From Spirochaetota bacterium (GTDB lineage: Bacteria > Spirochaetota > UBA4802 > UBA5550): DNA of 64,000 bases. Numbering within the stretch: the stretch's first letter is position 1; each line of letters starts with the position of its first letter. The DNA lies in contig QKCL01000035.1 of the NCBI GenBank assembly GCA_003246895.1, positions 1 to 64,000 of the forward strand. The letters are read 5' to 3'. Shown one piece after another: positions 36,901 to 43,829 of this stretch. Both the position numbers and the translations under genes were made by a program. The notes beneath the pieces are model-generated. The model was not told the DNA's origin, made no database searches, and worked only from the letters and a program-made list of their open reading frames with translations.

Positions 36901-37689
36901 AGAAAAATTCATTGCATTTAGCAGTACTTCAATTACAGGTTTCCCATTATCCATGAAGTAGTGTTCTACCAGCCTGTCCACAGACATATTTCCTTCTTTG
37001 TTTCCCGCATATCTGTTATGGAAAACTGCAATAACAGATGCCCCCTGTTTCTCTATTTCACGGATAAGAGCATCTATATGTTCCAGATTTTTGTTTATCC
37101 AGTATGTCTGGTAAAACCAGATTCCAACTACAGGCTGACCCTTCTTTAAAAATTTTTCCCTGTACTCATCCACATCAGGAAGATGTTTAAGATCAGGATG
37201 ATAAATACCCTGCTGTAATGTATTAACAGGTTCGTCATATGGTATATCTTTATCTGATACTATATTGGCAAGAAGCAAAACCATATTTTTCAGGTTTTCC
37301 ACTCCTCCGGCAGTATAAAACTGTACAAGTTTTTTCCAGTTTTCAGATCTGCCTTCTGTTGAATACTTCTGTGCAGCTGTAAGAGCCTCCATATCTCCCT
37401 GAATATGAACGTATGGAATCTTTTCTCCTTTCCTTTTCTTCTCTTCTATAGCATCCATAAGAGGTGCAAATGCAGGACATGACTCCTCTCCTCCATGCAA
37501 TCCTATGTATATCAGATTTGAATTCAGAGATTTTACTATATAATCATCTATGAGAAATTCATCTTCAAGCTGAACCTTAGTCTTCGCCTGTATCCTTATG
37601 CTGTATTTCTCCGCAATTTCTGAAAGGGCAATTCCCAGATTCCCCATTTCTCCGCCTGTTGCGCTGAAATACGAAATTTTAACGCTCAT
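33916..37689 (-). CDS. cobN: CobN-family cobaltochelatase large subunit, copy 2
   Basis: The 1257-residue class I chelatase subunit is collinear with copy 1. Shared blocks include HVGTHGTLEWLPGKALGLS, NPGEGTQAKRRSYCCIID, PSGAPTRGEANIFPTGRNFY and NNDSREYDMFSCTDYYNYYGG. It is in one transcription unit with chlD and chlI, so it is the more likely canonical partner of these motor subunits. Its ATG overlaps the stop of the radical SAM gene (ATGA). Sequence alone does not distinguish cobalt insertion from metal removal or exchange. Confidence 0.93.
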   Translation of the reverse strand: MSVKISYFSATGGEMGNLGIALSEIAEKYSIRIQAKTKVQLEDEFLIDDYIVKSLNSNLIYIGLHGGEESCPAFAPLMDAIEEKKRKGEKIPYVHIQGDMEALTAAQKYSTEGRSENWKKLVQFYTAGGVENLKNMVLLLANIVSDKDIPYDEPVNTLQQGIYHPDLKHLPDVDEYREKFLKKGQPVVGIWFYQTYWINKNLEHIDALIREIEKQGASVIAVFHNRYAGNKEGNMSVDRLVEHYFMDNGKPVIEVLLNAMNFSLNLIKPEFKGVIKGLGVPLLQTMVSTNSYADWKDGEQGVSTLDVIFSAAQPEFDGALINVNTGTRENDIVEPLTGAFISKNRPIPDRVEKLVSLALNWARLSHKKNEDKKVAVIFHHNPPRNDRIGCASGLDTFMSIKLLMDRMKEEGYVVERTYDDGDHMASEILERMTYDRRWETPDAMAEKAEAFAERETYMPWHETLPEKTRNHMIKNWGEMPGELFTYNDRINFAGTVNGNVFITMQPPRGKLENMEELVHDKHMSPPHHYLGTYRWIKNVFKADAVIHVGTHGTLEWLPGKALGLSEECYPDLAIMDLPNIYPYIINNPGEGTQAKRRSYCCIIDHMIPATTNSGLYEEMEKLDNAIRDYQDAERQDPEKLPIHRDLVWDAVAEAEIDKDMKITEEEAKADFETFMEEMHGYLEGISDTMISDGLHTMGTFPAARRLVEFIVQLTRLANDETPSLRESVIRGMGYDYDELLENKGRVLPHFNGRSGGQIVQMAHEKCLSIVEHIESKGFAHESIAQAVSDAELELTPQLEEVLKYIVDTLVPNIEKSVQEIDSILTALKGGFVEEGPSGAPTRGEANIFPTGRNFYSVDPSKLPSPGAWEVGVSLAEALIERSLKELNKYPEQVAVYITGTSTMRTKADTFAQVLYLMGVRPVWQNGGKVKGVEPIPLSELGRPRFDVTMRASGFFRDSFPNLMEMMDDAVKMVAALNEPPESNILRRNVYRDYEDYRKQGMSEADAKKESSFRVFSCPPGTYGAGVSELVESKQWESRDDLGNAYIDWSGHAYGSGEYGAKKPDTFKKVLSRIDATVQNNDSREYDMFSCTDYYNYYGGLIAAVKTVKGSYPMSVYGDTSDPRRVKVRTTDEEAKLVFRARLLNPKYIEGLKRHGYKGAGDLSKMMDVVLGWDATAEVVEDHMYDRFADKYALDPEMQKWMKEVNPYALQNIIDKLLEAIGRGMWNADEQREEALREAYLEIEGEIEDAVVSEKSLK

Positions 37690-38738
37690 ACAAAACTCCT
37701 TTTCTTTTCGTTGTTTTCATCCGAACCTGCCATTATATTATTGAGAATTCCGTAAAGATCAGGCCAGTCTTCCTCTGACCTGTTATAGAACTTCCGGCTC
37801 GGGCAGTCCCACCTGCTGCTGTGGCAGCTGTTTATATTTTTGTAGTCGAATAAAATACCGCTTTTATCTATTGGAAGAGATGCTGAATTAAAATCCTTGA
37901 TGTGGCCCATGTAAAAAAGTCTGTCATCTATTACCTGTCCGCATGGATAGAGTTCACCTGTGGGTGATACTGCAAGAGATTCACCTTTTTCCGCATGACA
38001 GTAGGACTTTGAATTATTATACTCACATACTTTGTTTATTTCCCTTAACTGAAGCGGAACTTTACGCATCCTGTTAATGAATTTTATATTATCAATGAGT
38101 CTGTTCAGGGCCCGTTCTAGTTCTTCACGTTCCGGAAAGGTTACGTCATTCTCCATTGACATCCCCTTGGCCACAAGCATATCAAGGGCCATGCCTCTGG
38201 AATTCTCGAATGCTGAAAGTATGAATGGAATTTCGTGAATATGGTTTACGTTAAGATTGCTTACAACTGTGGTTGTTCTGAATTCGACATTATTTTTCTG
38301 TAAAAGTGCAAGACCCGCAAAAACAGATGAAGACTGCCCCCGTATAGATTCATTTACTTCCTTCCTTCCATCAAGACTCACCCCAACCTGCAGGTCGTAT
38401 TTTTTCACTATACCTGTAAATTCTTCGTTCATAAGTGTACCGTTGGTCTGTATGCCGATTGTTACCTTCCTCATGGTTTTTCTGATCTTCCACGCTATAT
38501 ATTCCACCAGGTCACAGTGAAGGAGAGGTTCTCCGCCGGTTATCTGAACATGTGCTCCTTCCATTGGATCAAGGAGCTCAATGGCGCTGTCTGCCACGTC
38601 CCTGGACATTACCGCACTGCCGGCTGTTCCCCTGTAACAGTATTTACAGTTCAGGTTACATCTCTTTGTAACAGAAAGAACCAGATACTTTATTTTTCTG
38701 TTATCTTTCAAAATCTTAAACACCCGGACATTCTCCAT
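37686..38738 (-). CDS. Radical SAM enzyme with SPASM-like C-terminal cysteines
   Basis: The 350-residue protein has the [4Fe-4S] motif at C27, C31 and C34 (RCNLNCKYCYRG) and the GGEPLL motif near residue 68. A C-terminal region contains several more cysteines (CEYNNSKSYC, LYPCGQV, then CHSSRWDC), as in SPASM or twitch domains that hold auxiliary Fe-S clusters. Known relatives modify peptides or act in heme synthesis (NirJ/AhbC/AhbD group); I cannot place this one. It overlaps the nitrilase gene by 23 bases and couples to cobN copy 2 by ATGA, so a tetrapyrrole-related role is likely. Confidence 0.87.
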   Translation of the reverse strand: MENVRVFKILKDNRKIKYLVLSVTKRCNLNCKYCYRGTAGSAVMSRDVADSAIELLDPMEGAHVQITGGEPLLHCDLVEYIAWKIRKTMRKVTIGIQTNGTLMNEEFTGIVKKYDLQVGVSLDGRKEVNESIRGQSSSVFAGLALLQKNNVEFRTTTVVSNLNVNHIHEIPFILSAFENSRGMALDMLVAKGMSMENDVTFPEREELERALNRLIDNIKFINRMRKVPLQLREINKVCEYNNSKSYCHAEKGESLAVSPTGELYPCGQVIDDRLFYMGHIKDFNSASLPIDKSGILFDYKNINSCHSSRWDCPSRKFYNRSEEDWPDLYGILNNIMAGSDENNEKKRSFV

Positions 38739-40194
38739 TTAACAGTATTTCATAATCAAAATCATGATATAGTCTCTTTTTCCTCAGGGATTCGGTATCG
38801 AGAATATCCATTGCATATCCCCTGCCGCTTGACTGATCCTGCTTCCATCTTGAATGTGCTGACGGCGGAGAGGATACAGATGCATAATCATTGAACGCCA
38901 CTGCAACTGCCGTATTCTCGGTTGATCTTATCCCGCTCAGTATATCGATATTTTCCGGTTTTTCTTCACCGCAAAGAATAACCACGTCACAGCCGGACTT
39001 AGCGAAATGGTAGAATCTTTCAGGATGATCAAGTTCATGTGCGTTCAGCAATGCTATCTTTGCCGATGAACAAATCAGTTCAGATTCATCTGAATCAATG
39101 CTCTGTTCTTCTCCGGAATCAAATACATGCCATGCGGCTGTACCATTCATAGTGTTCCTCAGCACAATCCCGCATGAGGTTTCTTTTGAGAGCCCCCTGA
39201 TTAGCTCGAGATCGTATGTACTTTCAGGAAGTACAAGAATACGGTTATCATTAAAATTGCAGATTGAATGCTTCACTTCTTCCATATCATCAGCTGATGG
39301 AGGGAATGAACATGCATATGCGGTAACGTTACCTGCTTCCGGAAGACTGAAATGCTCCTGTACGGTTGAAAGCCCCTTAAGGTTCAGATATATATTGGTA
39401 TATTTTGAAGGAGATCTCCCTTCCATAATACTGGAGTCGTTTACTATCCGGCCGTCACATAATTCGATATCCGAATACTTTATCATTGATACTACGGATG
39501 TTTCATTAACCAGCAATTTGCCATGATAGTCTATTACAGCGGAAGGAGCCTTTTCAAAACTCATTGTTTTGTCTGTTCCGGCCCTGTTTGCGGCAAGAAT
39601 TGTGACTCCATTCTCAACAGCCCTGGCTCGCCATACTTCAAGAGGATTCATCCCCATATCAGGCCAGTTCGCGGGCACCAAGATCATTTTCGCTCCGCGA
39701 AGAGCCGTGCCCCTTGCAAGGAGTGAGAAATATGAATCGGCACAAACTAGAACCCCAACCCTGCCCCATGGAGTTTCAAATATATTCTCCTGTGCAGCAT
39801 CTCCACAGCAGGCCCATCTGAATTCACCATTTACTTTAAAATACTTAAGAACAGCTTTACCTTCCGGGCCGAAAACGATTGCAGAATTATATATTATTCT
39901 GTTGTATTCTTCCTTGTATGCAACTCCAAGACATATATAGTTTTCATGTCTGGCCGAAAGTTCAGAAAAACTCTTATAGATTTCAGAATTTTCATTAACC
40001 GTTAGATTTTCGAGTTCATCCCTTGACTGAAACGAGTATCCCGAAAGTCCCATCTCGGTATTAACTATTATATTTGCACCATGACTGCATGCCTCTTTAT
40101 TCAGTCTGAGCAGCTCTTCACAGTTTTTCTCAAACCATGAATGTTCAATTTCTGGATGTATAACGGCAGTTTTAAGATATTCTGTTTTCCCCAT
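38716..40194 (-). CDS. Tandem nitrilase-superfamily protein, second half degenerate
   Basis: Residues about 5-245 are a carbon-nitrogen hydrolase domain with the Glu-Lys-Cys triad at E47 (NTEMGLSGYS), K120 (YFKVNGEFRW) and C151 (VGVLVCADSYF). Residues about 285-492 look like a second, decayed nitrilase fold. The strand that should carry the nucleophile reads KIALLNAHELDHPE, without the cysteine. The 492-residue length is about twice a single nitrilase. Amide hydrolysis or amidation of corrin side chains is a contextual hypothesis, given the neighbouring CbiZ. A two-base gap separates it from cbiZ. Confidence 0.82.
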   Translation of the reverse strand: MGKTEYLKTAVIHPEIEHSWFEKNCEELLRLNKEACSHGANIIVNTEMGLSGYSFQSRDELENLTVNENSEIYKSFSELSARHENYICLGVAYKEEYNRIIYNSAIVFGPEGKAVLKYFKVNGEFRWACCGDAAQENIFETPWGRVGVLVCADSYFSLLARGTALRGAKMILVPANWPDMGMNPLEVWRARAVENGVTILAANRAGTDKTMSFEKAPSAVIDYHGKLLVNETSVVSMIKYSDIELCDGRIVNDSSIMEGRSPSKYTNIYLNLKGLSTVQEHFSLPEAGNVTAYACSFPPSADDMEEVKHSICNFNDNRILVLPESTYDLELIRGLSKETSCGIVLRNTMNGTAAWHVFDSGEEQSIDSDESELICSSAKIALLNAHELDHPERFYHFAKSGCDVVILCGEEKPENIDILSGIRSTENTAVAVAFNDYASVSSPPSAHSRWKQDQSSGRGYAMDILDTESLRKKRLYHDFDYEILLNGECPGV

Positions 40195-40195
40195 A

Positions 40196-41389
40196 TTATT
40201 TTACCCACTTTTCTTCAAAGCCCATGGCTATGAGGTCATTTATAAAATTCGTAAAAGTTTCTCTCTCAAGTTCAGGCTCAAGCACCTTTATTTTTTCCAT
40301 ATAATAAGTTATTCTTTTATATTTACCCGAAACAGATGCGGCGATGTATGCACCCTGATGATTAAATATTTCCGGAATACAGCTTTCAGGAAGTATACCC
40401 CAGACGATTTTATCCCGCAGATGTATGAGAGAAACCACTGACGCAACTACAAGCGGGTCCTTGTCTATTACTGAAAAATTATCCCTGAATAGGTCTGCAT
40501 CCTCACTGTTAAGACGACTCTGAATTCGTTCTATCATTGACTCTCTTGTCAGACCGAAACGGATCATATGATTAAGGCATGATCTCTGTGTCTCAGGTGT
40601 AAGATCATTCTGAAGAGCAAGTGTTCCCTTTATAGCGGCATGTACAGCCTTACCGATAAGTTCCCCTAGCATTGAATGTTTGCCGGCACTGGCAAGCGGT
40701 GTACCCGTATTCATGACACAGGCAACTCCTATCTGATCAGTACCTGTTCCTGTCGCAAGGCCGCTTGAATACTTAGATCCAACAGCCAGTTCCTGCAGGA
40801 CAGCACTCTTGGCCTCGGTCGATGTCATAATGGACCTTACCATTGCCCCTTCTGTGAGTTCCCTGTTTATGAAAAGCATTGTGTTTATTGTACCATGAAG
40901 AACCGGCTTTATGTCTCCGACCTGATGGAACCTGCCGTTCTCCTCGAATACAGTTGCAGGATCTCCAACTCTTCCTGCATTTCCTTCGACTCCACCAGTA
41001 CAGACAGCAAGCACTGACAAATCTTTAAACGATGCTTCCCTGAATACAGCATTTCTCATATTGGCAGCAGTACCTAAAGTTACACATTTTTCATGCGGGA
41101 GATCATGAAGACCGCAAATCATCTCCTTATCTCCCTGTGGACTCCTGGCTGCAATTGAATGACTCATGCTGTGATGATTGGCCGGTTCACATGACTGGTG
41201 ATTATACATATAGAGCATATCATCATGTATCCCTCCGCTTACTCTGCACGTAGATATGACACGGTGAGGTTTCAAAAATTCCGCATAGACAATTCTTTCT
41301 TCCCTGTAAACAACCACTGTATCATCAAACCTTTTAAGAATCATCTCTCCACCCAGTTTCCTTCTCTTCTCACCATTTTTCAGTCTCAT
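40196..41389 (-). CDS. cbiZ: Adenosylcobinamide amidohydrolase CbiZ
   Basis: CbiZ hydrolyses adenosyl(pseudo)cobinamide to adenosylcobyric acid, allowing corrinoids with the wrong lower ligand to be rebuilt. Characteristic segments are GTAANMRNAVF, AVCTGGVEGNAGRVGDPA, HGTINTMLFINREL, TSTEAKSAVLQEL and SGLATGTGTDQIGV. The 397-residue length includes a C-terminal extension. The start may instead be the ATG at 41344; neither start has an ideal Shine-Dalgarno. It marks the locus as corrinoid salvage and remodelling rather than heme uptake, and agrees with the three cobalamin riboswitches. Confidence 0.9.
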   Translation of the reverse strand: MRLKNGEKRRKLGGEMILKRFDDTVVVYREERIVYAEFLKPHRVISTCRVSGGIHDDMLYMYNHQSCEPANHHSMSHSIAARSPQGDKEMICGLHDLPHEKCVTLGTAANMRNAVFREASFKDLSVLAVCTGGVEGNAGRVGDPATVFEENGRFHQVGDIKPVLHGTINTMLFINRELTEGAMVRSIMTSTEAKSAVLQELAVGSKYSSGLATGTGTDQIGVACVMNTGTPLASAGKHSMLGELIGKAVHAAIKGTLALQNDLTPETQRSCLNHMIRFGLTRESMIERIQSRLNSEDADLFRDNFSVIDKDPLVVASVVSLIHLRDKIVWGILPESCIPEIFNHQGAYIAASVSGKYKRITYYMEKIKVLEPELERETFTNFINDLIAMGFEEKWVK

Positions 41390-41392
41390 ATT

Positions 41393-41785
41393 CTACATGT
41401 AGTAAACATATTGTTTAAAGTCTTCAGGATCCGGAAATGATATGGCCCGGGAAGGGCATTTGGGCATGCACCCTCTGCAAAGCATTACGCATGCGTAGGG
41501 ATTTACAACCACAGCTATTCCTGTTTTTTCATTCATTTCAAAAACACCCTTTGAGCAGAAATCCACACAGATGCCGCAGGCAGCACAGGCTTTTTCATCG
41601 ATATCCGGAAACCAGTTAATTTCACGCCTGTCCTTTGTAAGTTTACGCCGTTGCCCCATCTCCTTCATAAATTTCTTCTGAAGTGACCTGTTGTTTTTAC
41701 GTATTTTTTTTACATAAAGCAGCCTGATCCTTAGCAGAATAGGCATTCGAATATTTTTGTAGTTAAATGGACTGTGCTCTTTCAT
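41393..41785 (-). CDS. Two-cluster ferredoxin-like protein with basic N-terminal region
   Basis: The C-terminal half binds two [4Fe-4S] clusters: a canonical CAACGICVDFC and a second, slightly unusual CVMLCRGCMPKCP, where the first spacing is three residues rather than two. The first 55 residues are strongly basic (KKIRKNNRSLQKKFMKEMGQ), perhaps for membrane or nucleic-acid contact. It could deliver electrons to the radical SAM enzyme or to corrinoid reduction. The ATG at 41785 lacks a good ribosome binding site. AAGGAG at 41872-41867 lies upstream in a frame that stays open to this ATG but has no ATG, GTG or TTG, so the true N-terminus is uncertain. Confidence 0.82.
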   Translation of the reverse strand: MKEHSPFNYKNIRMPILLRIRLLYVKKIRKNNRSLQKKFMKEMGQRRKLTKDRREINWFPDIDEKACAACGICVDFCSKGVFEMNEKTGIAVVVNPYACVMLCRGCMPKCPSRAISFPDPEDFKQYVYYM

Positions 41786-41925
41786 TGAAGTTTCTTTTAA
41801 AACATACTCCGGGGCGGAATTTACCTGTGAAACAGCGAATTCTGGAATCCGAAAATGTTGAAATATCTCCTTATTTTTTTAACAATTTGATTGACTCCAG
41901 AATAAGAGGATATTAAACTTACTAT

Positions 41926-41994
41926 TTCAGTGATTTATCTCTCTCTTGGGAGTAAATTCTCAGGTATCCGGGTAATTGCCGTTATCCGGATACC
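41926..41994 (-). promoter_or_regulatory. Structured RNA element, copy 1
   Basis: On the minus strand GGTATCCGG-A-TAA pairs with TTA-C-CCGGATACC around a CGGCAA loop (41994-41963, 12 pairs with one A-C mismatch). About 26 bases later is AAATCACTGAA (41936-41926), preceded by GAGAGAGAT. A 26-base block (41925-41950) matches copy 2 at 24 positions. No riboswitch lies directly before this copy. It precedes the ferredoxin gene. Confidence 0.62.
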
Positions 41995-42014
41995 ACCTTA
42001 ATATTCAAAAATTT

Positions 42015-42290
42015 TCATATAAGTAACTGCTGCATTCTGTTCTCAGGAACATGCACGCCCCGGAGCAATCCTCCTGCCTTTATATTTTTTATGTTCATCA
42101 CTGTACCCCTGGATAAACATGGAATTAAAGACAACGCACCGAAAGATGAAAGTGATAAAATATGGATGGTATATAATTCAGAATTGAACTGGCAGAATTT
42201 AGATACTGCCGCTTGTAAAAACAGCAGGAACTCTATCTGTTCTGTTTTGAACAAATTGCGGAAAAGATTATAATTCAGAATTTTTTTCAT
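42015..42290 (-). CDS. Small ORF with strong ribosome binding site, unknown product
   Basis: The 91-residue frame begins MKKILNYNLFRNLFK and has an excellent AAGGAG 8 bases before its ATG. It lies between RNA element copies 2 and 1, downstream of riboswitch B. Composition is mixed, with a hydrophobic middle (HILSLSSFGALSLIPCLS). No family is recognised; it could be a genuine small protein, a leader ORF, or the decayed remnant of a gene. The complementary strand also has a short open frame over the same bases, so coding status is uncertain. Confidence 0.35.
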   Translation of the reverse strand: MKKILNYNLFRNLFKTEQIEFLLFLQAAVSKFCQFNSELYTIHILSLSSFGALSLIPCLSRGTVMNIKNIKAGGLLRGVHVPENRMQQLLI

Positions 42291-42361
42291 ACCACACTCC
42301 TTCCGGATTATTTTTAAAACCCGAGTGACAGCAGATACACAATTCAGGAGTGAGTTTTTCT

Positions 42362-42421
42362 TTCAGTGATTTATCCCTCTCCTGGGCCTTTTAAAATCAC
42401 ATAATTGCCGCTATGTGATTT
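42362..42421 (-). promoter_or_regulatory. Structured RNA element, copy 2
   Basis: On the minus strand AAATCACATA pairs with TATGTGATTT, closed by a G-U pair around the CGGCAA loop (42421-42394). The 3' block AAATCACTGAA is at 42372-42362, preceded by CCCAGGAGAGGGAT, which may form a small CCC/GGG hairpin. It begins 16 bases after the terminator of riboswitch B. The stem shares no sequence with copies 1 and 3, yet pairing is kept. Confidence 0.62.
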
Positions 42422-42436
42422 ATTATTTCCGGGCAT

Positions 42437-42469
42437 AAAAAAACCCCGAAACCTTTACTGGCCACGGGG
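42437..42469 (-). terminator. Expression-platform terminator of riboswitch B
   Basis: On the minus strand CCCCG pairs with CGGGG, extended imperfectly through GGCC/GGTT, and is followed by seven T. It should stop transcription into the long corrinoid unit when cobalamin is bound. Confidence 0.82.
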
Positions 42470-42519
42470 ATTCCCATTTTATCCTCGACTATTCCACAGA
42501 CTGCTGCCCTGCATTGCGG

Positions 42520-42680
42520 ATTTAGTATCAACAGGTCTTCTGGCTTCCGGATCATTCTGAAAAACTGAGCCTTCCCACCCTAAGGCAGTGGCATCATTTC
42601 AGTTTCAGTCCCCGGTTACAGCGATGGGTTCGCTCCCGACTTTAACGGGATTCCCTTTGACCTCCGTGTTATGGAGGATT
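42520..42680 (-). promoter_or_regulatory. Cobalamin riboswitch B
   Basis: Minus-strand aptamer signatures: GGGAATCCCG, GGGAGCGAACCCATCGCTGTA, GCCACTGCC, GGGAAGGCT and the B12 box GCCAGAAGACCTG (near 42544-42532). It heads the longest unit, from the small ORF through the BtuD-type ATPase. A TTGACA at 42740-42735 (minus strand) is a candidate -35 box, with a poor -10. Confidence 0.94.
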
Positions 42681-42737
42681 GATACAACAAATATTTCAAA
42701 TAACTTTCTTTAAGACTAAAATCTTCCAGACTGCTGT

Positions 42738-42759
42738 CAATAAAATTTTAATTTTATTG
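42738..42759. repeat. AT-rich inverted repeat at the riboswitch B promoter
   Basis: Two perfect 10-bp arms (CAATAAAATT/AATTTTATTG) flank a 2-base centre and partly overlap the candidate -35 box. It could be an operator or the end of the tonB transcript; no T-run follows on either strand. Confidence 0.35.
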
Positions 42760-42790
42760 TAACAATTTCTCATGACTATTTAAAAAACAG

Positions 42791-43429
42791 CTACTGATAT
42801 TTCAGACTATAATCTACAGTCACTACAAATGTCATACTGCTTTTCTTTGCAGCTATTTCTTTCGGAAATACCGGGAATGGACCGGCCTTTTCCACAGTAG
42901 AAACTCCTGCCCTGTTCAGAACATCATGATCACATCCATTTAATACCGATGCCGTTCCCAGAATCTTTCCTGACTTATCAAGGGTAAACTTCAATTTTAC
43001 ATCCCCTTCAAGATGCATTCTCCTCGCGATTGCCGGATAATACTTCCTTCTATGAATCTGCTGCAAAACCTTTGTAATGTAACTCTCCCTGACCTCCATT
43101 GCCTCTTTGGAAAGAGACTCCTGAACTTTTTCATGTCTTTTTATTATTATCTTTTTTTTCTTATCGAGAAGACGCGGAATTTCACCTGCAGAAGACTTCT
43201 TTTTCTTTACAGGCTCCACCCTCTCCCAGTTATCAAGCATTACAACATTTATCAGTGTCATATTGGATTTTTTTGATTTCAGAACAACCTGCTCTTCAAC
43301 ACCTGCCCTTGTATGCAGTTTTATTAAAAATGAAAGATGGATTACAAGAGAAAAAACAAGAGTCATTTTTAAACACTTTTCAGGGCATCTGGCAATATTC
43401 AGGATCATGGATCTGCTATTCATGTGCAA
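42791..43429 (-). CDS. tonB: TonB energy-transducing protein
   Basis: The 212-residue protein has one N-terminal transmembrane helix (about residues 22-42), a basic linker (PVKKKKSSAGEIPRLLDKKKK) in place of the usual Pro-rich spacer, and a C-terminal TonB domain (about 120-205: YYPAIARRMHLEGDVKLKFTL, then SSMTFVVTVDY). It couples the inner-membrane proton gradient to outer-membrane receptors. It overlaps exbD by 14 bases and is under riboswitch C, so it is probably dedicated to the corrinoid receptors of this locus. Confidence 0.9.
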   Translation of the reverse strand: MHMNSRSMILNIARCPEKCLKMTLVFSLVIHLSFLIKLHTRAGVEEQVVLKSKKSNMTLINVVMLDNWERVEPVKKKKSSAGEIPRLLDKKKKIIIKRHEKVQESLSKEAMEVRESYITKVLQQIHRRKYYPAIARRMHLEGDVKLKFTLDKSGKILGTASVLNGCDHDVLNRAGVSTVEKAGPFPVFPKEIAAKKSSMTFVVTVDYSLKYQ

Positions 43430-43829
43430 TATTTATCTCCCCGACTCCGGTATTTTTTATAATATCTATTATCTTCACAAAAATTTTATATGGTATATTT
43501 TCATTTCCATAAAAAATGACACGCTTCTTGTGACCTTCCTTCACACTGATATTCTCAATCGCCTCGGAAAGTTTTACAGGCAAATCATCTACTGAAACAC
43601 TTTCCTTATTGATATATACATTTTTCTTCTCATCAACAGAAACCACAACATCTGTTCTCTTGAGTTTGTCCTGATCCGTTGCCTGGGGAAGACAGACAGG
43701 AATACTCGGCTTCATAAAGGCTGAGGTTAATATAAAGAACAGAAGAAGCATGAATATTACATCAATGAGAGGTGTAAGATTCGGCTCGGACAGTTTCTTT
43801 CTTTTTTTAAGAGACAGTTTCATCTGCAT
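43416..43829 (-). CDS. exbD: ExbD biopolymer transport protein
   Basis: The 137-residue protein has the ExbD/TolR signature LTPLIDVIFMLLLFFILTS, whose Asp in the single helix (D23 or near) carries protons. A periplasmic domain follows (DVVVSVDEKKNVYINKESVS). It works with ExbB and TonB. Start at 43829 or 43823; both overlap exbB, which argues for coupled translation. Confidence 0.93.
   Translation of the reverse strand: MQMKLSLKKRKKLSEPNLTPLIDVIFMLLLFFILTSAFMKPSIPVCLPQATDQDKLKRTDVVVSVDEKKNVYINKESVSVDDLPVKLSEAIENISVKEGHKKRVIFYGNENIPYKIFVKIIDIIKNTGVGEINIAHE

Noticed and set aside
15975-37689. Interpretation of the locus as a heme-uptake (Hmu-type) cluster
   Set aside because: CobN, TonB receptor and ABC importer also occur in heme loci, but CbiZ and three clear cobalamin riboswitches favour corrinoids. 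Heme cross-talk is kept only as a possibility because of the ResB/CcsA-like genes.
42091-42273. Plus-strand 60-codon ORF opposite the small ORF in the riboswitch B leader
   Set aside because: No ribosome binding site or family match, and the opposite strand has an excellent AAGGAG. All other genes from about 10.3 to 50.1 kb are on the minus strand.
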